A stretch of 64,000 nucleotides of DNA from Caballeronia sp. dw_19 (GTDB lineage: Bacteria; Pseudomonadota; Gammaproteobacteria; Burkholderiales; Burkholderiaceae). Shown here piece by piece: positions 18,066 to 27,326 of the stretch. Position numbers and translations under genes: made by a program. A model generated the notes under the pieces. That model saw only the letters and a list, made by a program, of their open reading frames with translations. It had not been told where the DNA came from and did no database searches. The first letter of the stretch is position 1. Each line of letters opens with the position of its first letter. The DNA lies in NCBI RefSeq assembly GCF_018449515.1, contig NZ_JAAVUQ010000041.1:1-64000 (forward strand), given 5' to 3'.

Positions 18066-18924
18066 CAACGAACGCGCGGGTGCGGCCCCGTGGCTCCTGT
18101 CCGCCCCCGCGTTGCTGTTGTTCGGCAGCTTGCTGCTGGTGCCGCTGCTGTTGACGCTCGTGTTGTCCTTCCACGTATTCAGCGACAGCCAGGGCACGCT
18201 CGCGACCTACACGCTGCGCAACTACCTCGAAGTTATCACCGATCCCTACTACGGCGCAATCTTCGCCCGCACCGCGGGAATGGCGTTCACGGTGACCTTC
18301 CTCTGCATTTTGCTTGGCGTGCCCGAGACCATCGTGCTCGCGCGGATGAAGCGGCCGTGGCAGTCCATCTGCCTGCTGATCGTGCTCGGTCCGCTGCTGA
18401 TATCGGTCGTCGTGCGCACGCTCGGCTGGCAAATCCTGCTCGGAAATAACGGTGTACTGAACAATGCGTTGCAGGCGCTTCACATCACGTCGGAGCCTAT
18501 CCGCCTCGTCTTCACCATGACCGGAGTTGTGATTGCGTTGACGCATGTACTGGTGCCCTTCATGGTGATGTCGGTATGGGCGACGTTGCAGAAGCTGGAC
18601 CCGCAGGTGGAATGGGCCGGGCGGTCCATGGGCGCCTCGCCGTTCCGCGTGTTCCGGCGTGTAGTGCTGCCACAGATCCTGCCCGGCGTGCTGTCCGGAT
18701 CGATCATTGTGTTCGCGCTGTCCGCGTCCGCATTCGCGACACCCGCGTTGATCGGTGGACGGCGTCTGAAAGTGGTCGCGACCGCCGCGTACGACGAGTT
18801 CCTCGGTACGCTGAACTGGCCTCTCGGGGCGACAATCGCCGTCCTGTTGCTGATCGCCAACGTGGCAATCGTGCTGGGCTGCAGTCGCCTGGCCGAGCGC
18901 CGTTTCAAGCACATCTTCGATTGA
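18052..18924 (+). CDS. ABC transporter permease, PotB-like
   Basis: 290 residues with about six membrane segments. The permease EAA loop that contacts the ATPase is seen as GASPFRVFRRVVLPQILPG. The ATG lies inside the last codons of the ATPase gene and has an ideal AAGGAGG ribosome-binding site six bases upstream. Inner-membrane channel subunit of the importer. Confidence 0.93.
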   Translation: MATLDNERAGAAPWLLSAPALLLFGSLLLVPLLLTLVLSFHVFSDSQGTLATYTLRNYLEVITDPYYGAIFARTAGMAFTVTFLCILLGVPETIVLARMKRPWQSICLLIVLGPLLISVVVRTLGWQILLGNNGVLNNALQALHITSEPIRLVFTMTGVVIALTHVLVPFMVMSVWATLQKLDPQVEWAGRSMGASPFRVFRRVVLPQILPGVLSGSIIVFALSASAFATPALIGGRRLKVVATAAYDEFLGTLNWPLGATIAVLLLIANVAIVLGCSRLAERRFKHIFD

Positions 18925-18937
18925 ACCGGGAGACGCC

Positions 18938-19735
18938 ATGAAACAAAACGGATTCCTGGGCCTGCTGTTCAACGCGCTGTTTCTCACGTTCATTGCAGCG
19001 CCGCTCGTGGTCGTGATCGCGGTTGCATTCACTGACAAAGGCTTCATCTCGCTGCCGTTCGATGGCGCGTCGCTGCGCTGGTTCAGGGCAATTCTGGACA
19101 ACGACCAGATCGTCGATGCCTTCTGGCTTTCGGTGCGCCTTGCGCTGGTGGCGGCCACGGTCGGCGTGGCGCTCGCGTTGCCGGCGGCGCTGGCTATCGC
19201 CCGTTATCGTTTCCCTGGCCGCGCCGCACTGACCGGCTTTTTCCTCTCGCCCATGATGATTCCCGCCGTCGTGCTCGGCATCGCGTTCCTGCGATTCCTG
19301 AGTTTGCTCGGCCTCGGCGGCTCATTCTGGGCGCTCTGCGCGACGCACGTGATCATTGTGTTGCCGTACGCGTTGCGGCTGGCGTTGTCATCGGCTATTG
19401 GTCTCGATCGCGATGCCGAACGCGCAGCACTGTCATGTGGCGCGAGCCGCTTTACGGCCTTTCGCCGCGTCGTGCTGCCGATGATCCGTACCGGCGTAGC
19501 CGGCGGCTGGGTACTGTCGTTCATCCAGAGTTTCGACGAACTCACCATGACCATTTTTGTCGCGACACCCGGCACGACCACGCTGCCCGTCGCGATGTAC
19601 AACCAGATCGCGCAGACGATCGATCCACTGGTGGCCTCCGTGTCGACCGTGTTGATCGTCGGCACAATAGTACTGATGCTGGTGCTAGACCGCATGGTGG
19701 GTCTGGACCGCGTCCTGATTGGAGAAACACGATGA
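18938..19735 (+). CDS. ABC transporter permease, PotC-like
   Basis: 265 residues, about six membrane segments, EAA loop ALSCGASRFTAFRRVVLPM. Pairs with the upstream permease to form the heterodimeric channel. Starts 13 bases after it and overlaps the next gene by four bases (ATGA), so the operon is tightly coupled here. Confidence 0.93.
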   Translation: MKQNGFLGLLFNALFLTFIAAPLVVVIAVAFTDKGFISLPFDGASLRWFRAILDNDQIVDAFWLSVRLALVAATVGVALALPAALAIARYRFPGRAALTGFFLSPMMIPAVVLGIAFLRFLSLLGLGGSFWALCATHVIIVLPYALRLALSSAIGLDRDAERAALSCGASRFTAFRRVVLPMIRTGVAGGWVLSFIQSFDELTMTIFVATPGTTTLPVAMYNQIAQTIDPLVASVSTVLIVGTIVLMLVLDRMVGLDRVLIGETR

Positions 19736-20874
19736 GAGGTCATTCAGTCGACAGTCCCGACGTGCTGGTGGTCGGGGGTGGGCTGGTAGGAACCGCGGTG
19801 GCCTACGGGCTGGCGCGCGAGGGAGCAAAGGTGACGGTGCTGGACCAGGGTGACGGCGGCTTTCGTGCATCGCGCGGCAATTTTGGGCTGGTGTGGGTGC
19901 AGGGCAAAGGCTACGGTTTGTCGCCCTACGCACGCTGGTCGCGCAGTTCGTCGCGGCTGTGGCCCGGACTCGCTGCGGCGTTGCTGGAGGAAACGGGTAT
20001 AGACGTTTCGCTGAAGCAGCCGGGCGGTTTCCACCTGTGTTTCTCCGACGAAGAAATGGCCGAGCGCGAGAAGCGCCTGTCTACGTTGCAGACAGAACTT
20101 GGCGGCGAATATCCCTATCAATTGCTCGACGCTCGGGAGTTGCGCGAACGTCTTCCCGCCGTAGGACCTGAGGTGATAGGCGCGAGTTATACGCCCATGG
20201 ATGGTCATGTGAATCCGCTCAAGCTGCTGCGTGCGCTGCACGACGCCATGCAGCGGCGCGGCGTGACGCTCATCAATGACGAAGACATCGGGCGCATCGT
20301 TCCCGAGACGAACGGCTTCGCCGTGCATGGCAAGAACGCCGTGTGGCGTGCGCCGAAGGTTGTCTTGTCAGCAGGTCTTGGCAACCGCGCGCTCAGCGCC
20401 CAGGTGGGTCTGCACGCGCCGGTTGCACCGAATCGCGGGCAGGTGCTGGTCAGTGAACGGGTCGCCCCGTTCCTGCATTACCCGACCATCAACGTACGCC
20501 AGACCGATGAAGGATCGGTGCAGTTCGGCGACTCAATGGAAGAGGTCGGCTACAACGACTACACCACCGCCGATGTGCTGTCGACCATCGCGCGGCGCGG
20601 CGTGCGGGCATTCCCCTTGTTGAGGAACGTGCGGCTGGTACGCATGTGGGCTGCGCTGCGTGTCTACAGCCCCGACGGCTTCCCGATCTATGAGCAGTCG
20701 CTGCAGTATCCGGGCGCGTTCGTCGTGACCTGCCACAGCGGCGTGACGCTCGCGGCAGCGCATGCCATGCGCATTGCTCCGTGGATCAAGGGTGGACCGA
20801 TCCCCGATGAACTTGCCGCATTCCGGGGTGGCCGTTTTCTCGCCGCGAATCATGCGACCAGCCATGCTAACTAG
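19732..20874 (+). CDS. FAD-dependent oxidoreductase, DadA-like
   Basis: 380 residues. An N-terminal dinucleotide-binding motif GGGLVGTAVAYGLAREG marks the glycine oxidase / D-amino acid dehydrogenase fold, and SGVTLAAAHA near the C-terminus is the usual second FAD contact. The ATG overlaps the permease stop (ATGA). It likely oxidises the C-N bond of the imported amine or opine. It is separate from the three-subunit enzyme that follows, so the operon encodes two amine-oxidising flavoproteins. Confidence 0.9.
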   Translation: MRGHSVDSPDVLVVGGGLVGTAVAYGLAREGAKVTVLDQGDGGFRASRGNFGLVWVQGKGYGLSPYARWSRSSSRLWPGLAAALLEETGIDVSLKQPGGFHLCFSDEEMAEREKRLSTLQTELGGEYPYQLLDARELRERLPAVGPEVIGASYTPMDGHVNPLKLLRALHDAMQRRGVTLINDEDIGRIVPETNGFAVHGKNAVWRAPKVVLSAGLGNRALSAQVGLHAPVAPNRGQVLVSERVAPFLHYPTINVRQTDEGSVQFGDSMEEVGYNDYTTADVLSTIARRGVRAFPLLRNVRLVRMWAALRVYSPDGFPIYEQSLQYPGAFVVTCHSGVTLAAAHAMRIAPWIKGGPIPDELAAFRGGRFLAANHATSHAN

Positions 20875-20982
20875 CCGCTTCAACGTCTCGCTTGCATCGG
20901 CTCCGGCTTGTTGTCGCCGTTGTCCGCTCCTCGCGATGCATCCTGAACGCCGACATTCCGCTTTGCTTCGACTTGTCCGACT

Positions 20983-21363
20983 ATGACTTCAAAACCGCTA
21001 TTCAGAATACTCTCGCCGGCCCCCGGCACTGGCACTGGCACTGATACCCAGGCCGAGGCTACTATCCAGATCTGGTTCAACGACCAGCCGCTCAGCGTGC
21101 CGGGCGGACGCTCGGTTGCCGCCGCATTGCTGGCCGCTGGAGTCCAGCGATTTCGCGCGACGCCCGTGTCCGGTGCGCCCCGTGCACCATATTGCATGAT
21201 GGGCGCGTGTTTCGAATGCCTGGTCGAGATCGACGGCATGCCGAGCCGGCAGAGTTGTCTCGTCACGGTGCAGGATGGCATGCGTATTCATTCACAAGAG
21301 GGCGCACGCGATCTGCCGCCGCTGTCGGATGTGAATTCGGTGGAGAACGTTCATGGCCGCTAA
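20983..21363 (+). CDS. (2Fe-2S) ferredoxin-like subunit (HcnA / opine oxidase gamma type)
   Basis: 126 residues. Cysteines at 71, 76, 79 and 92 give the C-x4-C-x2-C-x12-C ligand pattern of plant-type [2Fe-2S] clusters, within CMMGACFEC. In the family this small subunit joins two flavoprotein subunits to form heterotrimeric opine oxidases, HcnABC cyanide synthase or D-hydroxyproline dehydrogenase. A GGCACT hexamer repeats three times near the start and encodes Gly-Thr repeats. Overlaps the next gene by 11 bases. Confidence 0.9.
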   Translation: MTSKPLFRILSPAPGTGTGTDTQAEATIQIWFNDQPLSVPGGRSVAAALLAAGVQRFRATPVSGAPRAPYCMMGACFECLVEIDGMPSRQSCLVTVQDGMRIHSQEGARDLPPLSDVNSVENVHGR

Positions 21364-22747
21364 TACTGTCGATGTCGCCGTGATCGGCGCCGGACCTGCC
21401 GGGCTCGCCGCCGCGACTCAGGCTGCGAGAGCGGGGCTGTCCGTGGTCCTGCTCGATGAACAGGAAGCGGTGGGCGGACAGATCTATCGCGCGATCGAAC
21501 GCAGCGACGCGCAACGCCGCACCATCCTTGGCGCGGACTATGCTGCCGGTGCGGCGCTGGCGAGCGAGTTCGCCCGTTCCGGCGCGCGTTATGTGCCTAA
21601 CGCATCAGTTTGGCAAGTCACGCGCGAGCGCTCGGTGCACTACCTCAAGGACGGCAAGGTAAGCAGCTTCGAGGCCCGGCGCGTGGTGCTCGCGACCGGC
21701 GCGCTGGAGCGTCCCTTCCCGATTCCTGGTTGGACCCTACCCGGTGTGATGACCGCCGGTGCCGCACAGATCCTGCTGAAAAGCGCGGGCGAAGTGCCGG
21801 CTGAACCGCCGATACTCGTCGGCTGCGGACCGCTGCTTTACTTGCTCGGATGGCAGTACGTTCGCGCGGGTGTACCCATTCGCGCGCTTGTTGATACCAC
21901 GCGTTACGAGGATCGCTGGCGCGCGAAGCGGCACATGTTGTCCGCCTTGCGCGCGTGGCCATACTTGAGCAAGGGCCTGCAGTTGATGCGCACGTTGCGC
22001 GAAGCCGGCGTTCCGATGCATGAAGCCGCCGATGACCTTCGGGTGGAAAGCGGTATCGATGAAGACGGTTCCGAACGGGCGCGCGCGCTGCATTTTTCGG
22101 TGCGCGGCGTGTCGCATCGGATCGAGGCCAACGTGATCCTGTTGCACCAGGGCGTGGTGCCGAATACGCAGTTCACGCTCTCGCTCAGGGCATCGCATAA
22201 GTGGGATGACGCGCAGTTATGCTTCGCACCCTTAACCGATCAATGGGGCGAGCTCGATGTCCCCGGCATCTTCGTGGCGGGCGATGGCGGCGGCATTGGC
22301 GGCGCGCAGGCGGCAGAAACGCAGGGCGAAGTGACGGCGCTGGCGATTGCTGCGCAGCTTGGCGCGATTGATACCGCCGCGCGTAATCGCAGCGCCGCGC
22401 CGCTGCTTCGCCGCCTGGCTGAGGTCATGCGTATTCGTCCTTTCCTCGACAGTCTTTATCGTCCACGCGATGAAAACCGTGTGCCGAAGGACGAGGTGAT
22501 CGTGTGCCGATGCGAGGAGGTGACGGCCGGCGAACTCCGTAGTTTCGTGAAGCTTGGTTGCCTCGGGCCGAACCAAGCGAAGTCCTTCGGCCGATGCGGC
22601 ATGGGTCCATGCCAAGGCCGCCTGTGCGGATTGACCGTGACCGAAGTGATCGCCGATGCACGCAACGTGCCTCCTGAAACCGTGGGCTATTACCGCATCC
22701 GTCCGCCGATCAAGCCGCTTACGCTCGGAGAACTGGCCGGTGAATAA
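21353..22747 (+). CDS. FAD/NAD(P)-binding subunit with BFD-like [2Fe-2S] domain (OoxA/HcnB-like)
   Basis: 464 residues. The N-terminal Rossmann motif GAGPAGLAAATQAARAG binds FAD; a second nucleotide-binding region lies in the middle. The C-terminal 90 residues carry C-x-C (VCRCEE) and C-x4-C (RCGMGPC), the pattern of bacterioferritin-associated ferredoxin-type [2Fe-2S] domains. This is the alpha subunit layout of opine oxidases and HcnB. Overlaps its neighbours on both sides, so subunits are made together. Confidence 0.92.
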   Translation: MAANTVDVAVIGAGPAGLAAATQAARAGLSVVLLDEQEAVGGQIYRAIERSDAQRRTILGADYAAGAALASEFARSGARYVPNASVWQVTRERSVHYLKDGKVSSFEARRVVLATGALERPFPIPGWTLPGVMTAGAAQILLKSAGEVPAEPPILVGCGPLLYLLGWQYVRAGVPIRALVDTTRYEDRWRAKRHMLSALRAWPYLSKGLQLMRTLREAGVPMHEAADDLRVESGIDEDGSERARALHFSVRGVSHRIEANVILLHQGVVPNTQFTLSLRASHKWDDAQLCFAPLTDQWGELDVPGIFVAGDGGGIGGAQAAETQGEVTALAIAAQLGAIDTAARNRSAAPLLRRLAEVMRIRPFLDSLYRPRDENRVPKDEVIVCRCEEVTAGELRSFVKLGCLGPNQAKSFGRCGMGPCQGRLCGLTVTEVIADARNVPPETVGYYRIRPPIKPLTLGELAGE

Positions 22748-23876
22748 GCCCGTAGCCAATGAGTCGGATGTGCTGGTGATTGGCGGTGGGCTGCATGGAT
22801 CGAGCAGCGCATTTCATATTGCCCGCCGTGGGGTGAGCGTGACCGTGCTGGAAGCCGATTATGTCGGCCGCCATGCGTCGGGCGTCAATGCAGGCGGCGT
22901 GCGCACGCTAGGCAGGCCATTGCCGGAGATTCCTCTGGCGTTGATGTCGCGGGAGATATGGCACAACATCGTCGATACAATTGGTGACGACGCGGGTTTC
23001 GTGGCGTCAGGTCAGTTGAAGATCGCGGAGACCGAAGCCGAACTCGATGAATGCCGCGAACGCGTGGCGCTGCTTGAAGCGCATGGTTTCACGCACGAGA
23101 AAATAATCGACCGTGAGACTTTGCTCGAGCTGGAGCCGGCGATCACGCCGCATGTGACTGGCGGCATCTGGGTCGAACGCGATGGTTACGCGTTGCCGTT
23201 CCGGACAACGACTGCGTTTCGGCTGGCAGCAGAGCGTCATGGAGCCGTGTTCCATGAAGGCACACCGGTGACAAGGATCGAACAGAAGGGCGAGCGCTGG
23301 TTCGCGCATACGCCATCGGGTGTGTTCTCGGCTGCGAAGCTGGTGGTGACGGCCGGGGCATGGGCGGGCGAACTCTCGCAACAAGTGGGCGAGCCGGTGC
23401 CGGTTCATCCCGAAGGGCTGATGCTGATGGTCACGCATCGGGCTGCACCGTTCTGCCGCGCGACGCTCGGTGCAACGGGACGGCCTTTGTCGTTCAAGCA
23501 ATTCGATAACGGCACGGTGGTTATTGGCGGCAAGCTGATCGGGATTGCGGACCTGCCCGGACGTCACGGCGAAGTCGATTTCGCGCGGCTGGTGAAGAGC
23601 GCGAACACGGTTGTCGATCTGTTTCCGCACTTGCGCAATCTCGGCATCAATCGCGCATGGGCCGGCGTGGAAGCCTTCACCGACGACTCGCTGCCGGTGA
23701 TCTCGCCTAGCCGGCGCGCGTCCAATCTGACCTATTCGTTCGGGTATTGCGGCAGCGGGTTTCAGCTTGGGCCGGGATGCGGGAAGCTGGTGTCCGAGTT
23801 GGTGCTGGACGGCGTAGCGTCGTTGCCGCTGGATGCGTTTGCCATTGACCGATTCAAGGACGTTGCGGCACCATGA
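22740..23876 (+). CDS. FAD-binding oxidoreductase catalytic subunit (OoxB/HcnC-like)
   Basis: 378 residues from a GTG start that overlaps the previous stop by eight bases and has GGAGA upstream; a longer in-frame extension exists inside the previous gene. GGGLHGSSSAFHIARRG binds FAD; a C-terminal GYCGSGFQLGPGCG segment is the glycine oxidase-type FAD contact. In known relatives this beta subunit oxidises the amine. The exact substrate (opine, hydroxyproline, glycine or other) is open. Confidence 0.92.
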   Translation: MNKPVANESDVLVIGGGLHGSSSAFHIARRGVSVTVLEADYVGRHASGVNAGGVRTLGRPLPEIPLALMSREIWHNIVDTIGDDAGFVASGQLKIAETEAELDECRERVALLEAHGFTHEKIIDRETLLELEPAITPHVTGGIWVERDGYALPFRTTTAFRLAAERHGAVFHEGTPVTRIEQKGERWFAHTPSGVFSAAKLVVTAGAWAGELSQQVGEPVPVHPEGLMLMVTHRAAPFCRATLGATGRPLSFKQFDNGTVVIGGKLIGIADLPGRHGEVDFARLVKSANTVVDLFPHLRNLGINRAWAGVEAFTDDSLPVISPSRRASNLTYSFGYCGSGFQLGPGCGKLVSELVLDGVASLPLDAFAIDRFKDVAAP

Positions 23877-23936
23877 ACGCAACACAGGGTTGTGCCATGC
23901 TGATTGATGGTTATTTTAAATTAACAAGGAATACTT

Positions 23937-24290
23937 ATGAATGATATCGTCAGGATCGAAACCAATCAACGAATGAGCCGTGTTGTGAAGGCTGCAGGGC
24001 TGGTGTTCGTCGGCGGACAAACGTCGAATGACCGTACGCTCGATGTGAAAGGTCAGACGCAACAGGTTCTTGCGAAGATCGATGGTTTTCTCGCGCAGGC
24101 GGGTATCGATAAAACGCGGCTGGTATCCGCGCAGGTCTGGCTGGCGGACATTGGCCGCGACTTCGCGGGCATGAACGAAGTGTGGGATGCATGGGTTGCA
24201 CCGGGTTGCGCGCCGACACGCGCGACGGTGGAGTCCAAGCTGGCCGCGCCTGATTTGCTGGTCGAGATTACGGTGACTGCGCTGGCGTGA
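23937..24290 (+). CDS. RidA-family (YjgF/YER057c) protein
   Basis: 117 residues, standard length. Family members hydrolyse reactive enamines and imines released by amine-oxidising and PLP enzymes. The key Arg is present in PTRATVESKLA near the C-terminus. AAGGA lies six bases before the ATG. As the last gene of the opine-like operon, its role is probably to turn the imine from the flavoenzymes into a keto acid and ammonia. Confidence 0.9.
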   Translation: MNDIVRIETNQRMSRVVKAAGLVFVGGQTSNDRTLDVKGQTQQVLAKIDGFLAQAGIDKTRLVSAQVWLADIGRDFAGMNEVWDAWVAPGCAPTRATVESKLAAPDLLVEITVTALA

Positions 24291-24486
24291 TTTCGTAGGC
24301 TCAAGGTCGGGGCGTGATGCGCTTTTGAATTCAGCAGCTATCGTTCCGTCCGTTTGACACTTCCCACGTATCAACCACTGCCGCATAGCGGAATGCGTGG
24401 CGGCGGCAATATCGTTCGCCACCAGTGCAGGAGCCCGGCTGTGCGGTTGTGGACCTTCACCAGCGCGCCGTAGCCAGGTCCAACGC

Positions 24487-25392
24487 TTAGCGATCCCACG
24501 GTGGTTTGTCACGATAAGCGTCGGCGAGATAATCGATGAACTGACGAACCTTCGACGGCACATAGCGCGCAGTCGGATAAACCGCGTTGATGGTCAGCTC
24601 GGCGGTTCTATAGTCGGGCAGCAACTTGATCAGGTTTCCAGCCTTGATATCCTGCCCAAAAACGAAGGTAGGGCCGTACGCAATCCCGACGCCCGCGAGT
24701 ACTGCCGAGAGCAGCATCTGCATGTTGTTGGCCTGCATCCGAAGCGCTCCGTCGATCACATGGTCGCGATTCTGTTTGTCCGTCAGTATCCACTCGGGAA
24801 CCGATACCGCTTCACTGAACGCCAGACGAGGTGCACGCCGGAGGTCTTCGGGATCCTTAGGTGTGCCTTCGCGGCTCAGGTACGCCGGCGATGCGCAGAT
24901 TGCCATGCGGCAAGGTGCAAGACGCCGGGCGACGAGATCAGAGTCGGGCAGCTTGCCAATGCGGATAGTGACGTCGATCCCCGCGCTTTGCAGATCGACG
25001 TAACGATCATCGAGCGAGACTTCAATGCTGACATGCGGATGGTCGTCAAGATAGCGCGCGACGACCGCGCCCATATGCAGCGTACCGAACGTGACCGGCG
25101 CGGCGACCCGCAAGGTGCCGCGTACTGTGCTGTGCGCGTCGCTGGCTTCCCGGTTGGCATCGTCGAACTCTTCGAGAATGCGTTGGCACCGGATGTAGTA
25201 GGTGCGCCCGGCGTCCGTCAGGCTCAGGCTGCGCGTGCTGCGGTGAAGCAGGCGTACGTTCAACTCGGCTTCCAGCGCGCTGACATACTTGCCCGCCATC
25301 GAAGCGGACAAACCAAAACGTTTGCCGGCGGCCACGAGACTGCCTTCATCGATAGCAGCTACAAACACGGCGATGCTTGCGAAGCGGTCCAT
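24487..25392 (-). CDS. LysR-family transcriptional regulator
   Basis: 301 residues. It opens MDRFASIAVFVAAIDEGSLV with the helix-turn-helix FGLSASMAGKYVSALEAEL; the effector domain resembles the AaeR/DmlR-type branch (LHRSTRSLSLTDAG, then RGTLRVAAPVTFGT). Divergent from the alpha/beta hydrolase fusion at 25523, which it probably controls. Confidence 0.92.
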   Translation of the reverse strand: MDRFASIAVFVAAIDEGSLVAAGKRFGLSASMAGKYVSALEAELNVRLLHRSTRSLSLTDAGRTYYIRCQRILEEFDDANREASDAHSTVRGTLRVAAPVTFGTLHMGAVVARYLDDHPHVSIEVSLDDRYVDLQSAGIDVTIRIGKLPDSDLVARRLAPCRMAICASPAYLSREGTPKDPEDLRRAPRLAFSEAVSVPEWILTDKQNRDHVIDGALRMQANNMQMLLSAVLAGVGIAYGPTFVFGQDIKAGNLIKLLPDYRTAELTINAVYPTARYVPSKVRQFIDYLADAYRDKPPWDR

Positions 25393-25522
25393 TTTTATTC
25401 GATAGCCCGATGATTGAGTGATGATACCAAAGCAGGGATTATCGCGTTCTGCGCGCTAATCTAACATCGCGTTGTGAGTTTGGCCGAGCGTGGCCAAGCC
25501 ACCGATATCAAGGAGAAGCGCG

Positions 25523-26617
25523 ATGAAAGTAACGTCGAACGGTATACAGATTCACGTCAAGGATCAGGGAAACGGCACGCTGCCGGTTGTTTTTCTACAT
25601 TATTGGGGAGGGTCGTCGCGCACGTGGGATGACGTGATCGCGGCGTTGCCGACGCAATACAGGACCATCGCGCCCGACCTCCGGGGCTGGGGCAACTCGG
25701 ACGCGCCGTCCGCTGGCTACGCGCTCGCTGACTTTGCCGATGACGTGCAGCAATTGATTGCGGCAATGAAGTTGGACCGGTTCGTCCTGGTCGGTCATTC
25801 GATGGGCGGCAAGATTGCGCAGTTGCTCGCGTCGCGCCGCCCGCAGGGACTTGCGGGGCTTGTGCTGGTTGCGCCGTCTCCACCCGTGCCGCTGGTTCTG
25901 CCCGCTGAAGCGCGCGCGGCAATGGAAGGCGCTTACCAGTCACGGGAGTCCGTCGGCACGGCGATAGATCAGATGCTGACCGCCAAACCGTTGAGTCCGA
26001 AGCACCGGGAACGGGTGATTGAAGACAGCCTGCGTGGCGCGGTTCAGGCGAAGCTGGCGTGGCCCCAGTCCACCAGCCTGGAAGATATTTCGCTTGATGT
26101 CGCCGCGATCGATGTACCGGCCATTGTCATTGCCGGCGAGCTTGATCGTATCGACGGTACCGCGATACTCGAAGCGCAATTGCTCACGCGCATTCCCCAT
26201 GCGGTCATGCATGTGCTGCCTGATACCGGCCACTTGTCACCGCTTGAATCGCCGATAGAAGTCGCCGGTATCATCCGCGAGTTTGTCGATGGCATCGAGC
26301 GCGTCAACTGCGATGCAATCACGGTCACTTTGCTGATGAACGTGAAGGATGATTTTGCGGCGGATTTTATTGGCGGACTGCCTGCGTTGGTGCGTGAAAC
26401 ATCGTCTTCGCCAGGCGTGCGGTCGGTTCGCGCGTTCCGCAATGCTGAAAGCGTTAACGCGATCCTGTTTGTCGAAGAGTGGGAGAGCGAGGCGGCGTTC
26501 AAGACGTACATTGCGTGGCGGACGGAGCGCGGCGATATGGCGAGGCTGGGTGAAATGCTGTCGAAGCCACCGGAGATTTCTACCTGGTCTACAACCGCGG
26601 CGCAGGTCGTGAGTTAG
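25523..26617 (+). CDS. Alpha/beta hydrolase fused to an ABM-like monooxygenase domain
   Basis: 364 residues. Residues 1-265 are an alpha/beta hydrolase with oxyanion strand LHYWGGSSRTWD, nucleophile elbow GHSMGG and late His in LPDTGHLSPLE. Residues about 270-364 (AITVTLLMNVKDDF onward, with FVEEWESEAAFKTYI) match an antibiotic-biosynthesis monooxygenase / stress-response barrel fold that is normally a separate protein. The ATG has AAGGAG seven bases upstream. No stop or frameshift separates the halves. Divergent from a LysR gene. The combination suggests a hydrolase and a small dimeric barrel acting on one aromatic or quinone-like compound, but this is inference. Confidence 0.85.
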   Translation: MKVTSNGIQIHVKDQGNGTLPVVFLHYWGGSSRTWDDVIAALPTQYRTIAPDLRGWGNSDAPSAGYALADFADDVQQLIAAMKLDRFVLVGHSMGGKIAQLLASRRPQGLAGLVLVAPSPPVPLVLPAEARAAMEGAYQSRESVGTAIDQMLTAKPLSPKHRERVIEDSLRGAVQAKLAWPQSTSLEDISLDVAAIDVPAIVIAGELDRIDGTAILEAQLLTRIPHAVMHVLPDTGHLSPLESPIEVAGIIREFVDGIERVNCDAITVTLLMNVKDDFAADFIGGLPALVRETSSSPGVRSVRAFRNAESVNAILFVEEWESEAAFKTYIAWRTERGDMARLGEMLSKPPEISTWSTTAAQVVS

Positions 26618-26767
26618 GCGACCCGCAACGTCTCGCCGCCGTTTCCTTAGCTTATCGAAACAATCCCGCCGTTTGCCTACTGCCACATAGCGATGCTAAT
26701 GTTCGACTGGCGCCCATCGGGCGTTCCAAGCCCGTGTACGGTCGTGCCCTTCCAAAGGAAAGCCATC

Positions 26768-27181
26768 ATGCGATACACCTTGTTCGAGCAACGTAAAGAC
26801 GAATTGATTCTGATCGCGCGCGTACTGCTCATGATCCTGTTCGTGATCTTTGGTTGGAGCAAGCTGACGGGGTTCTCGGGCACGGTCGGTTACATGGCCA
26901 CGGAAGGCGCGCCGTTCCCTACGCTCTCTGCCATCATCGCGATTGTCATGGAGTTTTTTGTCGGCATTGCGATTGTGGTCGGGTTCTACACCCGGCCGCT
27001 CGCGCTCCTCTTTGCGTTGTACACGCTGGGCACGGCCCTGATAGGACACCGCTTCTGGACCATGACCGGCGACGCGTATATGGCCAACATGATCAACTTC
27101 TACAAGAACATCAGCATCATGGGCGGCCTGCTGCTGTTGTGCGTGACCGGCGCGGGCAAATATTCAATCGATCGAAGATAA
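26768..27181 (+). CDS. DoxX-family membrane protein
   Basis: 137 residues with four predicted membrane helices. The pattern LILIARVLLMILFVIFGWSK and GTVGYMATEGAPFP is typical of DoxX/YphA proteins, inner-membrane proteins linked to redox stress in some species. AAAGGAAAG lies upstream of the ATG. Stands 150 bases after the hydrolase fusion and may share its transcript. Confidence 0.9.
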   Translation: MRYTLFEQRKDELILIARVLLMILFVIFGWSKLTGFSGTVGYMATEGAPFPTLSAIIAIVMEFFVGIAIVVGFYTRPLALLFALYTLGTALIGHRFWTMTGDAYMANMINFYKNISIMGGLLLLCVTGAGKYSIDRR

Positions 27182-27326
27182 GCGTATCCATCGCCGCGTA
27201 TTCTCTGGACAGGGCAGGGCGGATATCATAGTGCTCTTCGCAGGGCTGGTTAAGCGCCTATAGACATCCTCCGCCCGGCTTAGCGCCCGGTCCGAATACC
27301 CGTATCTGTATCCAGCGACGTCAAGC

